In this document: positions 1 through 4,328 of the stretch, piece after piece
How positions within the stretch are numbered: position 1 is the first letter of the stretch
Layout: every line of letters starts with the position of its first letter
From: a virus
Reading direction: 5' to 3' (one strand)
DNA: 22,126 nucleotides
Virus record (IMG/VR): IMGVR_UViG_3300042945_001424
Coordinates: 1 to 22,126 of that record
The notes under the pieces: model-generated
What the model saw: only the letters and a program-made list of their open reading frames with translations
Told to the model about the DNA's origin: nothing
Databases searched by the model: none
Program-made: the position numbers and the translations under genes

Positions 1-16
1 GACAAACACTAATCCC

Positions 17-22
17 TATACT
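17..22 (+). promoter_or_regulatory. Putative -10 box (TATACT) for the first gene run
   Basis: TATACT lies 28 nt before the ATG at 51. A GGAG at 31-34 is too far from that ATG (16 nt) for a standard ribosome binding site. No -35 is visible because the window starts here. Confidence 0.45.
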
Positions 23-50
23 AAAATAAAGGAGTCCAAAACAAACTGAA

Positions 51-281
51 ATGAAATCACTGTATATTGTTGACTACTGGGTGCCGTTCCCTTCTTCCGA
101 ATATGGAGGTCTGATCAATCTGATTGCCGAGTCTGATACTGAAGCATTTGAGATTCTTTCACGAGAGCAAATGTTTGATGATCGTTACACTGATCGCATT
201 ATGGAAAGAGTCGTGAACGCTCAAAAGTTCGCTTTGGTTGATGAATATGAGTCTGGACTTCTGGAGGCATTTACCACATGA
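51..281 (+). CDS. Small conserved cyanophage protein, unknown function
   Basis: A 76-residue soluble, acidic protein with no membrane segment. The N-terminal stretch YIVDYWVPFPSSEYGG is a pattern I remember from small cyanomyophage proteins, but no biochemical role is known to me. It follows a TATACT box and its stop overlaps the next start (ATGA), so it heads a tightly packed run of five genes that is probably one transcript. The ATG at 51 is the only sensible start. Gene reality is well supported by the context and codon pattern; the function is unassigned. Confidence 0.8.
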   Translation: MKSLYIVDYWVPFPSSEYGGLINLIAESDTEAFEILSREQMFDDRYTDRIMERVVNAQKFALVDEYESGLLEAFTT

Positions 282-439
282 CACAACTGTATCGTATTGA
301 AGAACTGTTCTCTCACGGTTGGGCATTGATTGAAGAGGATGCAAAGAATCTGACGAAAGAACAGTGTGATCTAATGTTAAACAATTATCTGTCTTTAGGT
401 TACAATCCAAAGTATCTCCGTGCAGTCCGTGATTCCTGA
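278..439 (+). CDS. Small conserved cyanophage protein (53 aa), unknown function
   Basis: Starts at the ATG inside the ATGA overlap with the previous stop, which implies translational coupling. The 53-residue product contains FSHGWALIEEDAKNLTKEQC and ends in NPKYLRAVRDS. I recall this pattern as a recurrent short helical protein of marine cyanomyophages that sits just before the next gene's family. It is predicted soluble and mostly alpha-helical. No catalytic motif is visible. The adjacency to the following gene also supports the call. Confidence 0.75.
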   Translation: MTQLYRIEELFSHGWALIEEDAKNLTKEQCDLMLNNYLSLGYNPKYLRAVRDS

Positions 440-710
440 ATTTCCACATCAAGCACCCAAAGGTTATTATTATGAACAAGTTCCATTCAAGCGTAATGTT
501 ACCGCAATCTGGATTCACAACACTCGTAAGTTTGATTATAACCTTGGTGCTTCTGTTCGGTGTATTTGGGGATTCTATAATTCAAAGACAAAAGAATACT
601 TCGCCCCAGTTAATAGTAAGACCGTTGGTAAGTGCGTAAAGATTGAAGATACAACTCCATACTCTGCAATGCAACTTAAACTCACACCATTAGAAGCTGC
701 TTATGTATAA
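429..710 (+). CDS. Conserved cyanophage protein, GTG start, unknown function
   Basis: Chosen start is GTG at 429, giving a protein of 93 residues beginning (M)IPEFPHQAPKG; a second GTG at 420 would add three residues. It overlaps the end of the upstream gene by 11 nt in another frame. The core WGFYNSKTKEYFAPVNS and the conserved TTPYSAM near the C-terminus are features I associate with a cyanophage-wide small protein family. The composition is aromatic-rich and beta-like. No enzymatic motif is recognised. The last codons overlap the ATG of the next gene. Confidence 0.78.
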   Translation: MIPEFPHQAPKGYYYEQVPFKRNVTAIWIHNTRKFDYNLGASVRCIWGFYNSKTKEYFAPVNSKTVGKCVKIEDTTPYSAMQLKLTPLEAAYV

Positions 711-951
711 ACCACGTTTGAATGATTATGTTCAATGGACTAAAGGAGTAGAAGGATGGGTTTACTTTGTAGATCAATCTTATATTACCATTGAGACAAG
801 AGTTATTCCCAAAGATGAACTTAATCTTCAAGCGTGTTCACTTCATAAGAATAACCGAGTGCTTGTCTTATGTTATCCTTATCAATGGGATGAATTAAAG
901 GTTATAGGATATAGAAAGGATAAGTATTCAGAGGTTATGTGTAAGGTATGA
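703..951 (+). CDS. Conserved cyanophage protein (82 aa), unknown function
   Basis: The ATG at 703 lies within the last codons of the previous gene (8-nt overlap), consistent with coupled translation. The protein begins MYKPRLNDYVQW and has alternating hydrophobic and polar residues such as GWVYFVDQSYITIET, suggesting a small beta-barrel or SH3-like fold; that fold is my inference. Similar N-termini are familiar from other cyanomyophages. There is no signal peptide or membrane segment. The stop overlaps the next ATG (ATGA). Confidence 0.75.
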   Translation: MYKPRLNDYVQWTKGVEGWVYFVDQSYITIETRVIPKDELNLQACSLHKNNRVLVLCYPYQWDELKVIGYRKDKYSEVMCKV

Positions 952-1160
952 AAAAGAAAAAAACACTGTGGAGATGGTGGGCAAAGTCATTAGGTGAGAA
1001 AGCATCCAAGTGTGATAAAGAGTCTGATAGAATCGCAATCATTCGTACTATTATCTTCGCAACCTATCTGATTACCAACTGTTTTATCATTGCTGGAGTA
1101 GTTAGACATTGGAATGATTGTGATACTGTTCAACAACAAAATCAATTAAAAATGTATTAA
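948..1160 (+). CDS. Small single-pass membrane protein, last gene of the run
   Basis: A 70-residue protein with a basic N-terminus (MKKKK), a tryptophan-rich amphipathic stretch, and one hydrophobic segment at about residues 30-52 ending before RHW. It is probably an inner-membrane protein with the basic N-terminus in the cytoplasm. I recall similar proteins (WWAKSLGEKAS then a membrane helix) in cyanomyophages, always unassigned. It starts in an ATGA overlap with the upstream gene. No intrinsic terminator follows directly; a non-coding repeat region comes next. Confidence 0.75.
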   Translation: MKKKKTLWRWWAKSLGEKASKCDKESDRIAIIRTIIFATYLITNCFIIAGVVRHWNDCDTVQQQNQLKMY

Positions 1161-1189
1161 AAAATATATTTGTGTGATTTGTTTGGTTG

Positions 1190-1195
1190 TATAAT
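1190..1195 (+). promoter_or_regulatory. Putative -10 box (TATAAT) reading into the tandem repeats
   Basis: A perfect TATAAT in an AT-rich non-coding stretch 30 nt after the last gene of the run. No convincing -35 and no open reading frame follow it on this strand. It could drive a non-coding transcript through the repeats at 1226-1335, or be a chance match in AT-rich DNA. Confidence 0.35.
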
Positions 1196-1225
1196 GTTAG
1201 TGTTATATCCTTGTATTATTTGAAT

Positions 1226-1335
1226 TAAGTGCTCTAAATGCTTATAAATGCCTCCAGTACCTTATAAACCCCTCCAGGTCTAAGTGCTCTAAATGCTTAT
1301 AAATGCCTCCAGTACCTTATAAACCCCTCCAGGTC
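1226..1335 (+). repeat. Perfect 55-bp tandem duplication with internal subrepeats
   Basis: Two identical 55-bp units, 1226-1280 and 1281-1335, follow each other without spacer. Each unit contains two related ~20-bp subunits, CTTATAAATGCCTCCAGTAC and CTTATAAACCCCTCCAGGTC, so the block holds four copies of CTTATAAA-N2-CCTCCAG. The TATAAAT core resembles the T4 late promoter (TATAAATA) in seven of eight positions in two copies. There is no open reading frame across it. Confidence 0.95.
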
Positions 1336-1364
1336 TTGTGAGCTAAGCGAGCGTAGCATAAGAC
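1333..1364 (+). other. Compound stem-loop between repeats and HNH gene
   Basis: GTCTT (1333-1337) can pair with AAGAC (1360-1364), and inside it GCTA (1342-1345) with TAGC (1354-1357). No T-tract follows on the + strand. The next ~70 nt (1365-1436) are non-coding and C-rich. It may end transcripts of the upstream genes or form part of a structured RNA with the tandem repeats; low confidence. Confidence 0.4.
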
Positions 1365-1436
1365 TCGCAGTTCGTCAAGCCCCACCCCCGCAAATATCCC
1401 CAGACCGACACAAAAATTCACACAGACCTCATGCAA

Positions 1437-1805
1437 TTATGTTATAACGTTACTGTGATACTTAAGTACGTTTTCTTTTTGCGTAACCCACTCTAAGTTT
1501 TTTGCATGGTTATTATGAGGGTTACCATCGATATGATTAACCACAAGACCTGTTATATCTTCAAGATTTAAATCACAATATTGATACGCTACAAGTCGAT
1601 GTACAAAGAATTGTCTTGCAAAACCAGAGGTCTTATCCCACACACTGATACTTAAATAGGGACACCTAGACTGTTTGTTCCTTCTGAATTGCTTAAGTAC
1701 TTTATTTTTTCTAGATATTACCTTACCATCATAAGTCGCACAATATCCTTCTAGAAGTGGATTTAATTCTCGTAGAGATCTCATTATAAAATCTAGTCTA
1801 AACAT
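1437..1805 (-). CDS. Free-standing HNH homing-type endonuclease
   Basis: A 122-residue reverse-strand protein. The C-terminal half holds the HNH signature: FVHRLVAY, then VVNHIDGNPHNNHAKNLEWV, then TQKENV, the pattern of HNH endonucleases found as homing genes in T4-like phages. The first part (EGYCATYDGKVISRKNKVLKQ) resembles the NUMOD4-like or DNA-binding leader of these enzymes. It is predicted to nick or cut double-stranded DNA and spread its own gene; phage copies may instead help exclude relatives. The start at 1805 is nearly leaderless relative to the candidate promoter; Met at 1784 (115 aa) is the alternative. It is the only convincing minus-strand gene in the window and looks like an insertion between two plus-strand units. 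Confidence 0.88.
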   Translation of the reverse strand: MFRLDFIMRSLRELNPLLEGYCATYDGKVISRKNKVLKQFRRNKQSRCPYLSISVWDKTSGFARQFFVHRLVAYQYCDLNLEDITGLVVNHIDGNPHNNHAKNLEWVTQKENVLKYHSNVIT

Positions 1806-1812
1806 TATTTGT

Positions 1813-1821
1813 ATTCTAACA
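1813..1821 (-). promoter_or_regulatory. Extended -10 (TGT-TAGAAT) for the HNH gene
   Basis: On the minus strand TGT is followed by TAGAAT, ending 8 nt before the ATG at 1805. A start of transcription about 7 nt downstream would make the HNH message almost leaderless if the first ATG is used, or give it a ~20-nt leader if the second is used. Confidence 0.45.
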
Positions 1822-1866
1822 TAAAGCTAGACTAGAAATCAACTAGATTGCATATATATGTACTAG

Positions 1867-1910
1867 AAGCTCGACGAGAACTCACATCTAGTTTGCATCT
1901 CGTCGAGCTT
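1867..1910. repeat. Perfect 13-bp inverted repeat, CTCGNCGAG family
   Basis: AAGCTCGACGAGA at 1867-1879 is the exact reverse complement of 1898-1910, with an 18-nt loop. The core CTCGACGAG is itself a palindrome around one central base. Further direct copies of AGCTCGACGAG occur at 1938-1948 and 2024-2034. There is no T-run after it, so it is not a typical terminator. It lies just before an extended -10 box and may be a protein-binding site or an RNA hairpin. Confidence 0.85.
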
Positions 1911-1912
1911 TA

Positions 1913-1921
1913 TGCTACAAT
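1913..1921 (+). promoter_or_regulatory. Extended -10 promoter TGC-TACAAT
   Basis: TGCTACAAT lies 29 nt before the ATG at 1951 and directly follows the 13-bp inverted repeat. It is the same box found before genes at 7528, 8006 and 8211. A CTCGNCGAG copy (1938-1948) lies in the leader, just before the start codon. Confidence 0.6.
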
Positions 1922-1950
1922 ATACTAGTATTCAATAAGCTCGACGAGTT

Positions 1951-2091
1951 ATGTACGACGATTACGATCTCGACTACACATACACAAACGATTATGCGGA
2001 TCTCGAAGAGTATTATACACAAGAGCTCGACGAGGACTATGCACGAGACGCGCATGATTATCAAGATCTCGCGTATCGTCATTATGCATGA
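1951..2091 (+). CDS. Tyr/Asp-rich acidic microprotein (46 aa)
   Basis: A 46-residue open frame with 11 tyrosines, 11 aspartates and 4 glutamates, against only two arginines and no lysine. It begins MYDDYDLDYTYTNDYAD. I do not recognise a family. The extreme negative charge would suit a DNA-mimic or a protein that binds a basic host factor, but that is speculation. Support for a real gene: a good extended -10 box 29 nt upstream, a clean ATG and stop, and another promoter that begins exactly at its stop codon. Its DNA contains one CTCGACGAG copy (2026-2034). No Shine-Dalgarno sequence is visible. Confidence 0.55.
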   Translation: MYDDYDLDYTYTNDYADLEEYYTQELDEDYARDAHDYQDLAYRHYA

Positions 2092-2097
2092 TACAAT
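2089..2097 (+). promoter_or_regulatory. Extended -10 TGA-TACAAT overlapping a stop codon
   Basis: The TGA stop of the preceding microprotein (2089-2091) supplies the TGN of an extended -10 whose hexamer TACAAT is 2092-2097. The next ATG is 25 nt downstream at 2123. The same arrangement recurs at 6794-6802. Confidence 0.55.
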
Positions 2098-2122
2098 CTA
2101 GTACACATATGCATCTAGTACT

Positions 2123-2272
2123 ATGATAGCACAGAAACGCCTAGTACGTGTACATTTAGACATCATGTGTTATGATGATCTAGATGTAGAACATATAGAC
2201 TGGAAAGAATTATTAGATCTTGAAGGTGACGAAGAAGTCTATGCTAGCACCAAGGAATTTGATCCATTCTGA
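2123..2272 (+). CDS. Small acidic protein (49 aa), unknown
   Basis: A 49-residue acidic protein. It begins MIAQKRLVRVHLDIM, then is dominated by Asp and Glu (YDDLDVEHIDWKELLDLEGD), and ends EFDPF. I do not recognise an assigned family, although short acidic proteins ending in FDPF are a pattern I vaguely associate with cyanophages. It is preceded at 25 nt by a TGA-TACAAT promoter. There is no Shine-Dalgarno sequence. It is followed by a non-coding stretch with a 21-bp palindrome (2286-2306). Confidence 0.55.
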   Translation: MIAQKRLVRVHLDIMCYDDLDVEHIDWKELLDLEGDEEVYASTKEFDPF

Positions 2273-2285
2273 TATTGTGACACTT

Positions 2286-2306
2286 TTATAACTGGACCAG
2301 TTATAA
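2286..2306. promoter_or_regulatory. 21-bp perfect palindrome, candidate operator
   Basis: A perfect palindrome centred on base 2296 with 10-bp arms (left half TTATAACTGG, right half CCAGTTATAA). It sits immediately before AT-rich sequence with overlapping TATAAT/TACAAT-like boxes at about 2302-2324. The length and symmetry fit a dimeric repressor site. It could also act as a small hairpin at the end of the preceding gene; there is no clear T-tract. Confidence 0.6.
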
Positions 2307-2393
2307 TATTATAATACAATATAATGCTAGCGTTATATGTGACGATTCTAGAAGTGGCACAATCCCCCTTGTGGTGGGGGCGGAAATCGGTTA

Positions 2394-2402
2394 TGTTACA
2401 TT
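2394..2402 (+). promoter_or_regulatory. Extended -10 TGT-TACATT
   Basis: TGT then TACATT, 17 nt before the ATG at 2420. The following CATTCGTCGCTGAG resembles the sequence after the -10 boxes at 2676 and 3210 (CATTCGTTCCTGAG), so it is one of a family of promoter-leader modules. The GC-rich block at 2366-2382 upstream includes short C and G runs that could pair. Confidence 0.55.
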
Positions 2403-2419
2403 CGTCGCTGAGATTCCTG

Positions 2420-2626
2420 ATGCTTCCTTCCTTCAACGCTCTCCAGTTTAACTCCAAGGAAGAACATTCTGCAGCACTGTATGATGCTTGCCTGCTGATT
2501 GTGAACACGTATAATCAAACCGATGTTTTGGATGGTTATGCTATCGACAATCACAAAGGTGGTGTGACTGCTTATGATTTCATGAAGTTTGCCCGCAATA
2601 TTATTAATCAATTGGCGGAGGTGTGA
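2420..2626 (+). CDS. Unknown 68-aa phage protein
   Basis: The frame is open from 2324, but earlier ATGs (2324, 2393) lie upstream of or inside the -10 box at 2394-2402. I therefore place the start at 2420, giving 68 residues beginning MLPSFNALQFNSKEEHSAAL. It is predicted soluble and helical, with no motif I can name. The stop is embedded in a 31-bp element (2623-2653) that recurs almost exactly at 3675-3705. It is probably monocistronic, since the next gene has its own promoter. Confidence 0.6.
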   Translation: MLPSFNALQFNSKEEHSAALYDACLLIVNTYNQTDVLDGYAIDNHKGGVTAYDFMKFARNIINQLAEV

Positions 2627-2653
2627 CAGTCTACAAGGTGGCACAAGACCCCT
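2623..2653 (+). repeat. 31-bp junction repeat, copy 1
   Basis: Matches 3675-3705 at 30 of 31 positions (T/C difference). It contains CCTACAAGGTGG-like sequence here and CCACAAGGTGG in copy 2 (4-bp stem, 3-nt loop), followed by CACAAGACCCCT. A related sequence occurs at about 6123-6150. All copies lie at gene ends directly upstream of a promoter, which suggests a mobile or recombinogenic terminator element. Confidence 0.8.
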
Positions 2654-2675
2654 AGACTTCCTGCCCAATCCGTCC

Positions 2676-2681
2676 TACATT
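2676..2681 (+). promoter_or_regulatory. -10 box TACATT with conserved leader
   Basis: TACATT 24 nt before the ATG at 2706, followed by the leader GCATTCGTTCCTGAG, which is nearly identical to that after the box at 3210. It lacks the TG extension. Confidence 0.45.
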
Positions 2682-2705
2682 GCATTCGTTCCTGAGTTTT
2701 TGATT

Positions 2706-2852
2706 ATGTGCGGTCCCGCTTTTGAATATACTTTCGAAGACTTCATTAATGATGCTTCGGAAGCCGAATGGAAAGAATGGGAAAGTGAGGCAAACCGTCT
2801 GGAATTGCCGCTGGATTATTATATTCAGGAGTTCGTGGGACAGTTGGGATAG
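2706..2852 (+). CDS. Small acidic cyanophage protein (48 aa)
   Basis: The 48-residue product begins MCGPAFEYTFEDFINDASEA and contains EWKEWESEANRLELPLDYY. The pattern, an FTFEDF-like segment followed by a Trp/Glu helix and LPLDYYxQEF, is one I recall from short cyanophage proteins without known function. It is acidic, soluble and probably two helices. It is preceded by a TACATT promoter and followed by a strong GC hairpin with a TTCG loop, so it is likely a single-gene transcript. The start was chosen because it is the first ATG after the promoter. Confidence 0.68.
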   Translation: MCGPAFEYTFEDFINDASEAEWKEWESEANRLELPLDYYIQEFVGQLG

Positions 2853-2860
2853 TGGTACAA

Positions 2861-2886
2861 GGGGGGTTGCATTCGTGCTGCCCCCC
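2861..2886 (+). terminator. G6/C6 hairpin with TTCG tetraloop
   Basis: GGGGGG (2861-2866) pairs with CCCCCC (2881-2886). Inside, GCA (2869-2871) pairs with TGC (2876-2878) around the tetraloop TTCG. There is no long T-tract; instead TGT-TATGTT begins at 2887, so the hairpin sits directly against the next extended -10. Confidence 0.6.
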
Positions 2887-2895
2887 TGTTATGTT
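2887..2895 (+). promoter_or_regulatory. Extended -10 TGT-TATGTT
   Basis: Begins at the base after the GC hairpin. It would give a ~40-nt leader before the ATG at 2945; no better box lies nearer. Confidence 0.4.
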
Positions 2896-2944
2896 TGATT
2901 CGTGGTTGAGGAATTCTCTACACCAACCTCCCACACCATTTGTT

Positions 2945-3202
2945 ATGAAAACCACCAACACTTTCTACTGGACTTTCATCGACACGTTGATCTTCAACGT
3001 TGCTACCATCTCCGCAATCGTTGTGGGAATTGTACAGTTTGCTGTGCGTTCGTTCAATGAGAACAATGGCAAAGAAAAGACCCGTAAGATGATGCAAACT
3101 GTTCTGCAGTTCGTTGATACCATTGTGGATCAACTGCTGGCACAACTGAATGCTGATGTGCCGCCTGTGAAAGTGGCACAGAAGCGCACCAAGCGTTCCT
3201 GA
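2945..3202 (+). CDS. Single-pass membrane protein conserved in cyanophages
   Basis: 85 residues. A hydrophobic segment at about residues 8-34 (WTFIDTLIFNVATISAIVVG...) is followed by FAVRSFNENNGKEKTRKMM, an amphipathic helix, and a very basic tail ending RTKRS. It probably has a short N-terminus outside or in the membrane, with the basic tail in the cytoplasm. I recall close relatives in many cyanomyophages with the same FAVRSFNENNGKEKT block, always unassigned. The frame is open upstream to 2852, but the first ATG after the promoter at 2887 is 2945. Confidence 0.75.
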   Translation: MKTTNTFYWTFIDTLIFNVATISAIVVGIVQFAVRSFNENNGKEKTRKMMQTVLQFVDTIVDQLLAQLNADVPPVKVAQKRTKRS

Positions 3203-3206
3203 TTCC

Positions 3207-3215
3207 TGCTACATT
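3207..3215 (+). promoter_or_regulatory. Extended -10 TGC-TACATT
   Basis: Begins 5 nt after the stop of the membrane-protein gene and lies 24 nt before the ATG at 3240. It is followed by ACATTCGTTCCTGAGAG, the same leader type as at 2676. It drives the three-gene run 3240-3669. Confidence 0.55.
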
Positions 3216-3239
3216 ACATTCGTTCCTGAGAGACAAACC

Positions 3240-3365
3240 ATGTTTGATGAACTCTGGTCTGAGATTCAAGATGCTCCTGGTGAGATCTTTGACATGGACA
3301 TTCCCGAACTGAAAGATGAAAAGTTCGATGTGAATGAGTACCTGAACGCAAACTACGATTACTGA
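3240..3365 (+). CDS. Very acidic 41-aa protein, first of a coupled trio
   Basis: A 41-residue product with 13 acidic residues and two lysines, beginning MFDELWSEIQDAPGEIFDMD and ending YLNANYDY. I do not recognise a characterised family. It has its own extended -10 promoter 24 nt upstream, and its stop overlaps the next start (TGATG), so it is translationally coupled to two further small acidic genes. Possible roles such as DNA mimicry or binding of a basic host factor are speculation based only on charge. Confidence 0.6.
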   Translation: MFDELWSEIQDAPGEIFDMDIPELKDEKFDVNEYLNANYDY

Positions 3366-3520
3366 TGACAATGACTCTCACTTCGTTGACATTTGAGGAA
3401 CTGGATGCCATTCTGGCACTCATTGAGTTTCATGATGATTGGAGTTTCGTGAGTGAACAACTGAATGTAGATGTTTCTGCATTGTATGACAAACTTTCTG
3501 AAATGAGGGATGAAGTCTGA
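3365..3520 (+). CDS. Small acidic protein (51 aa), middle of coupled trio
   Basis: Starts within TGATG at the end of the previous gene. The product begins MTMTLTSLTFEELDAILALI and continues with an acidic helix to the end (LYDKLSEMRDEV). Its LTFEELDAILALIE block aligns with LTPDDLNNLIRLVE in the next gene, so the two look like diverged tandem copies. Short helical proteins of this kind (LT-x-E-E-L with hydrophobic heptads) are common in cyanophages and unassigned. An internal in-frame ATG at 3371 is a possible alternative start. Confidence 0.62.
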   Translation: MTMTLTSLTFEELDAILALIEFHDDWSFVSEQLNVDVSALYDKLSEMRDEV

Positions 3521-3669
3521 TGAACTATCTCACTCCTGACGATCTTAACAATCTGATTCGTTTGGTTGAAGATAACAACCAATACAATGACGATGAGGAT
3601 AAAGAGTTCTGGGATGACATTCTGACTCGTTTGCAGCAACAGTACAACTTCGCACTCTACACTTCCTGA
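3520..3669 (+). CDS. Small acidic protein (49 aa), last of coupled trio
   Basis: Starts in a TGATG overlap with the preceding stop. It begins MNYLTPDDLNNLIRLVEDNN, then an Asp-rich patch, and ends LYTS. Its first helix resembles that of the upstream gene (see there), pointing to an old tandem duplication. It is followed after 5 nt by the 31-bp junction repeat copy 2 (3675-3705), which is likely where the trio's transcript ends. No function is assigned. Confidence 0.62.
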   Translation: MNYLTPDDLNNLIRLVEDNNQYNDDEDKEFWDDILTRLQQQYNFALYTS

Positions 3670-3674
3670 ACCAT

Positions 3675-3705
3675 GTGACAGTCCACAAGGTGGCACAAGA
3701 CCCCT
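3675..3705 (+). repeat. 31-bp junction repeat, copy 2
   Basis: Differs from 2623-2653 at a single base. It contains CCAC-AAG-GTGG (4-bp stem) and then CACAAGACCCCT. Its last base is the first T of the TTGCAA -35-like hexamer of the next promoter, so repeat, gene end and promoter abut. Confidence 0.8.
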
Positions 3706-3733
3706 TGCAATTGCCCCCGATCTGATCCATACT
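3705..3733 (+). promoter_or_regulatory. Sigma-70-like promoter TTGCAA-17-CATACT
   Basis: TTGCAA at 3705-3710 and CATACT at 3728-3733 are separated by 17 nt; the ATG at 3759 follows after 25 nt. It is one of the few promoters here with a recognisable -35. Confidence 0.6.
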
Positions 3734-3758
3734 GTATTTGTTGAGAGGGAAACCCCCA

Positions 3759-4106
3759 ATGCGTAAGATCGAACAGCAGATGAACGCCGCCATTCGTGAC
3801 TCCATCAACTGGAAGTCTGGCAACACTGAGGTTACCTTTGACCCTGAAACTCAAGAGTCTAAAGTGTTCCTGCACGGCAATCACATCGCCACCATTGGTG
3901 ATGACTTCGTGCAAATCTTTGACGGTGGTTATCAGTCTGTGACCACCAAATCGCGCCTGAATGCTATTCTTCAAGAGCATGGAATCAAGGGCGAATGTGT
4001 GTTTCAACGCAACTTCAATTGGTTCGTCCACAAGTTCATCGGGCAGGCAGGAACTTCTCCTGTCTACAATGAATACGAATTCCAAGATGGGTTCATGTTC
4101 GCATAA
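3759..4106 (+). CDS. Conserved T4-like cyanophage protein (115 aa)
   Basis: A 115-residue protein beginning MRKIEQQMNAAIRDSINWKS, with SNTEVTFDPET-like and LHGNHIATIGDDFVQIFDGG blocks, then TTKSRLNAILQEHG and a C-terminal VFQRNFNWFVH. I remember this arrangement as a widely conserved protein in cyanomyophages and some other T4-like phages, without assigned function. The fold is likely beta-rich first, then helical. The frame is open to a TTG at 3738, but the ATG at 3759 has proper spacing from the promoter. It is followed by the best intrinsic terminator in the window. Confidence 0.78.
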   Translation: MRKIEQQMNAAIRDSINWKSGNTEVTFDPETQESKVFLHGNHIATIGDDFVQIFDGGYQSVTTKSRLNAILQEHGIKGECVFQRNFNWFVHKFIGQAGTSPVYNEYEFQDGFMFA

Positions 4107-4112
4107 AGAATC

Positions 4113-4137
4113 GGGGGGCGATTGCCTCCCTTTTTTT
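4113..4137 (+). terminator. Canonical intrinsic terminator
   Basis: GGGGGGC (4113-4119) pairs with GCCTCCC (4124-4130) around GATT, with one G-T pair, and is followed by seven T (4131-4137). It ends transcription of the 3759-4106 gene. The last T overlaps a TATACT (4137-4142) that may start a new transcript. Confidence 0.92.
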
Positions 4138-4328
4138 ATACTTTCTTTCTTACTATTTCAAAGCTGCCCCAGTGGCGACCTTTTTCGTCTTCAGGGCTAC
4201 CCCGCCCCTCCTTCGCTTGTGACCTTAGTATAAGACGCCACAGACCCCGTAGAGGGTCACCCTGTGCCAGTTCGTAAGGTGGCACCCTACCGCTTGTGCT
4301 GCCCCTGAATCCCTGGTATCTTAAGAGC
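4138..4328 (+). other. 191-bp non-coding gap with hairpins
   Basis: No supported gene. It holds a TATACT box at its edge, a GACCC/GGGTC inverted repeat around 4244-4258, and a GTGCCA/TGGCAC hairpin (4264-4285) whose right arm resembles the GGTGGCAC core of the junction repeats. An extended -10 lies at the end (4314-4322). Confidence 0.5.
4314..4322 (+). promoter_or_regulatory. Extended -10 TGG-TATCTT, near-leaderless start
   Basis: The hexamer ends only 6 nt before the ATG at 4329, so transcription would begin at or near the start codon. If this is the true promoter, the ligase-like mRNA is leaderless; otherwise an upstream promoter such as 4137-4142 is used. Confidence 0.35.

Noticed and set aside
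1226-1335. CRISPR array
   Set aside because: The two repeats are directly adjacent with no spacers, and no cas gene is present.
1333-1400. tRNA-like stretch (GTTCGTCAAGC resembling a T-loop)
   Set aside because: No acceptor stem or anticodon arm can be formed, and there is no CCA or typical conserved GG in a D-loop.
2324-2419. Upstream extension of the 68-aa gene (ATG at 2324 or 2393)
   Set aside because: These starts lie before or within the -10 box at 2394-2402, so a transcript from that promoter could not include them.
3657-4085. 142-codon minus-strand open frame
   Set aside because: Antisense to the well-conserved 115-aa gene at 3759-4106 and spans its promoter and the junction repeat.
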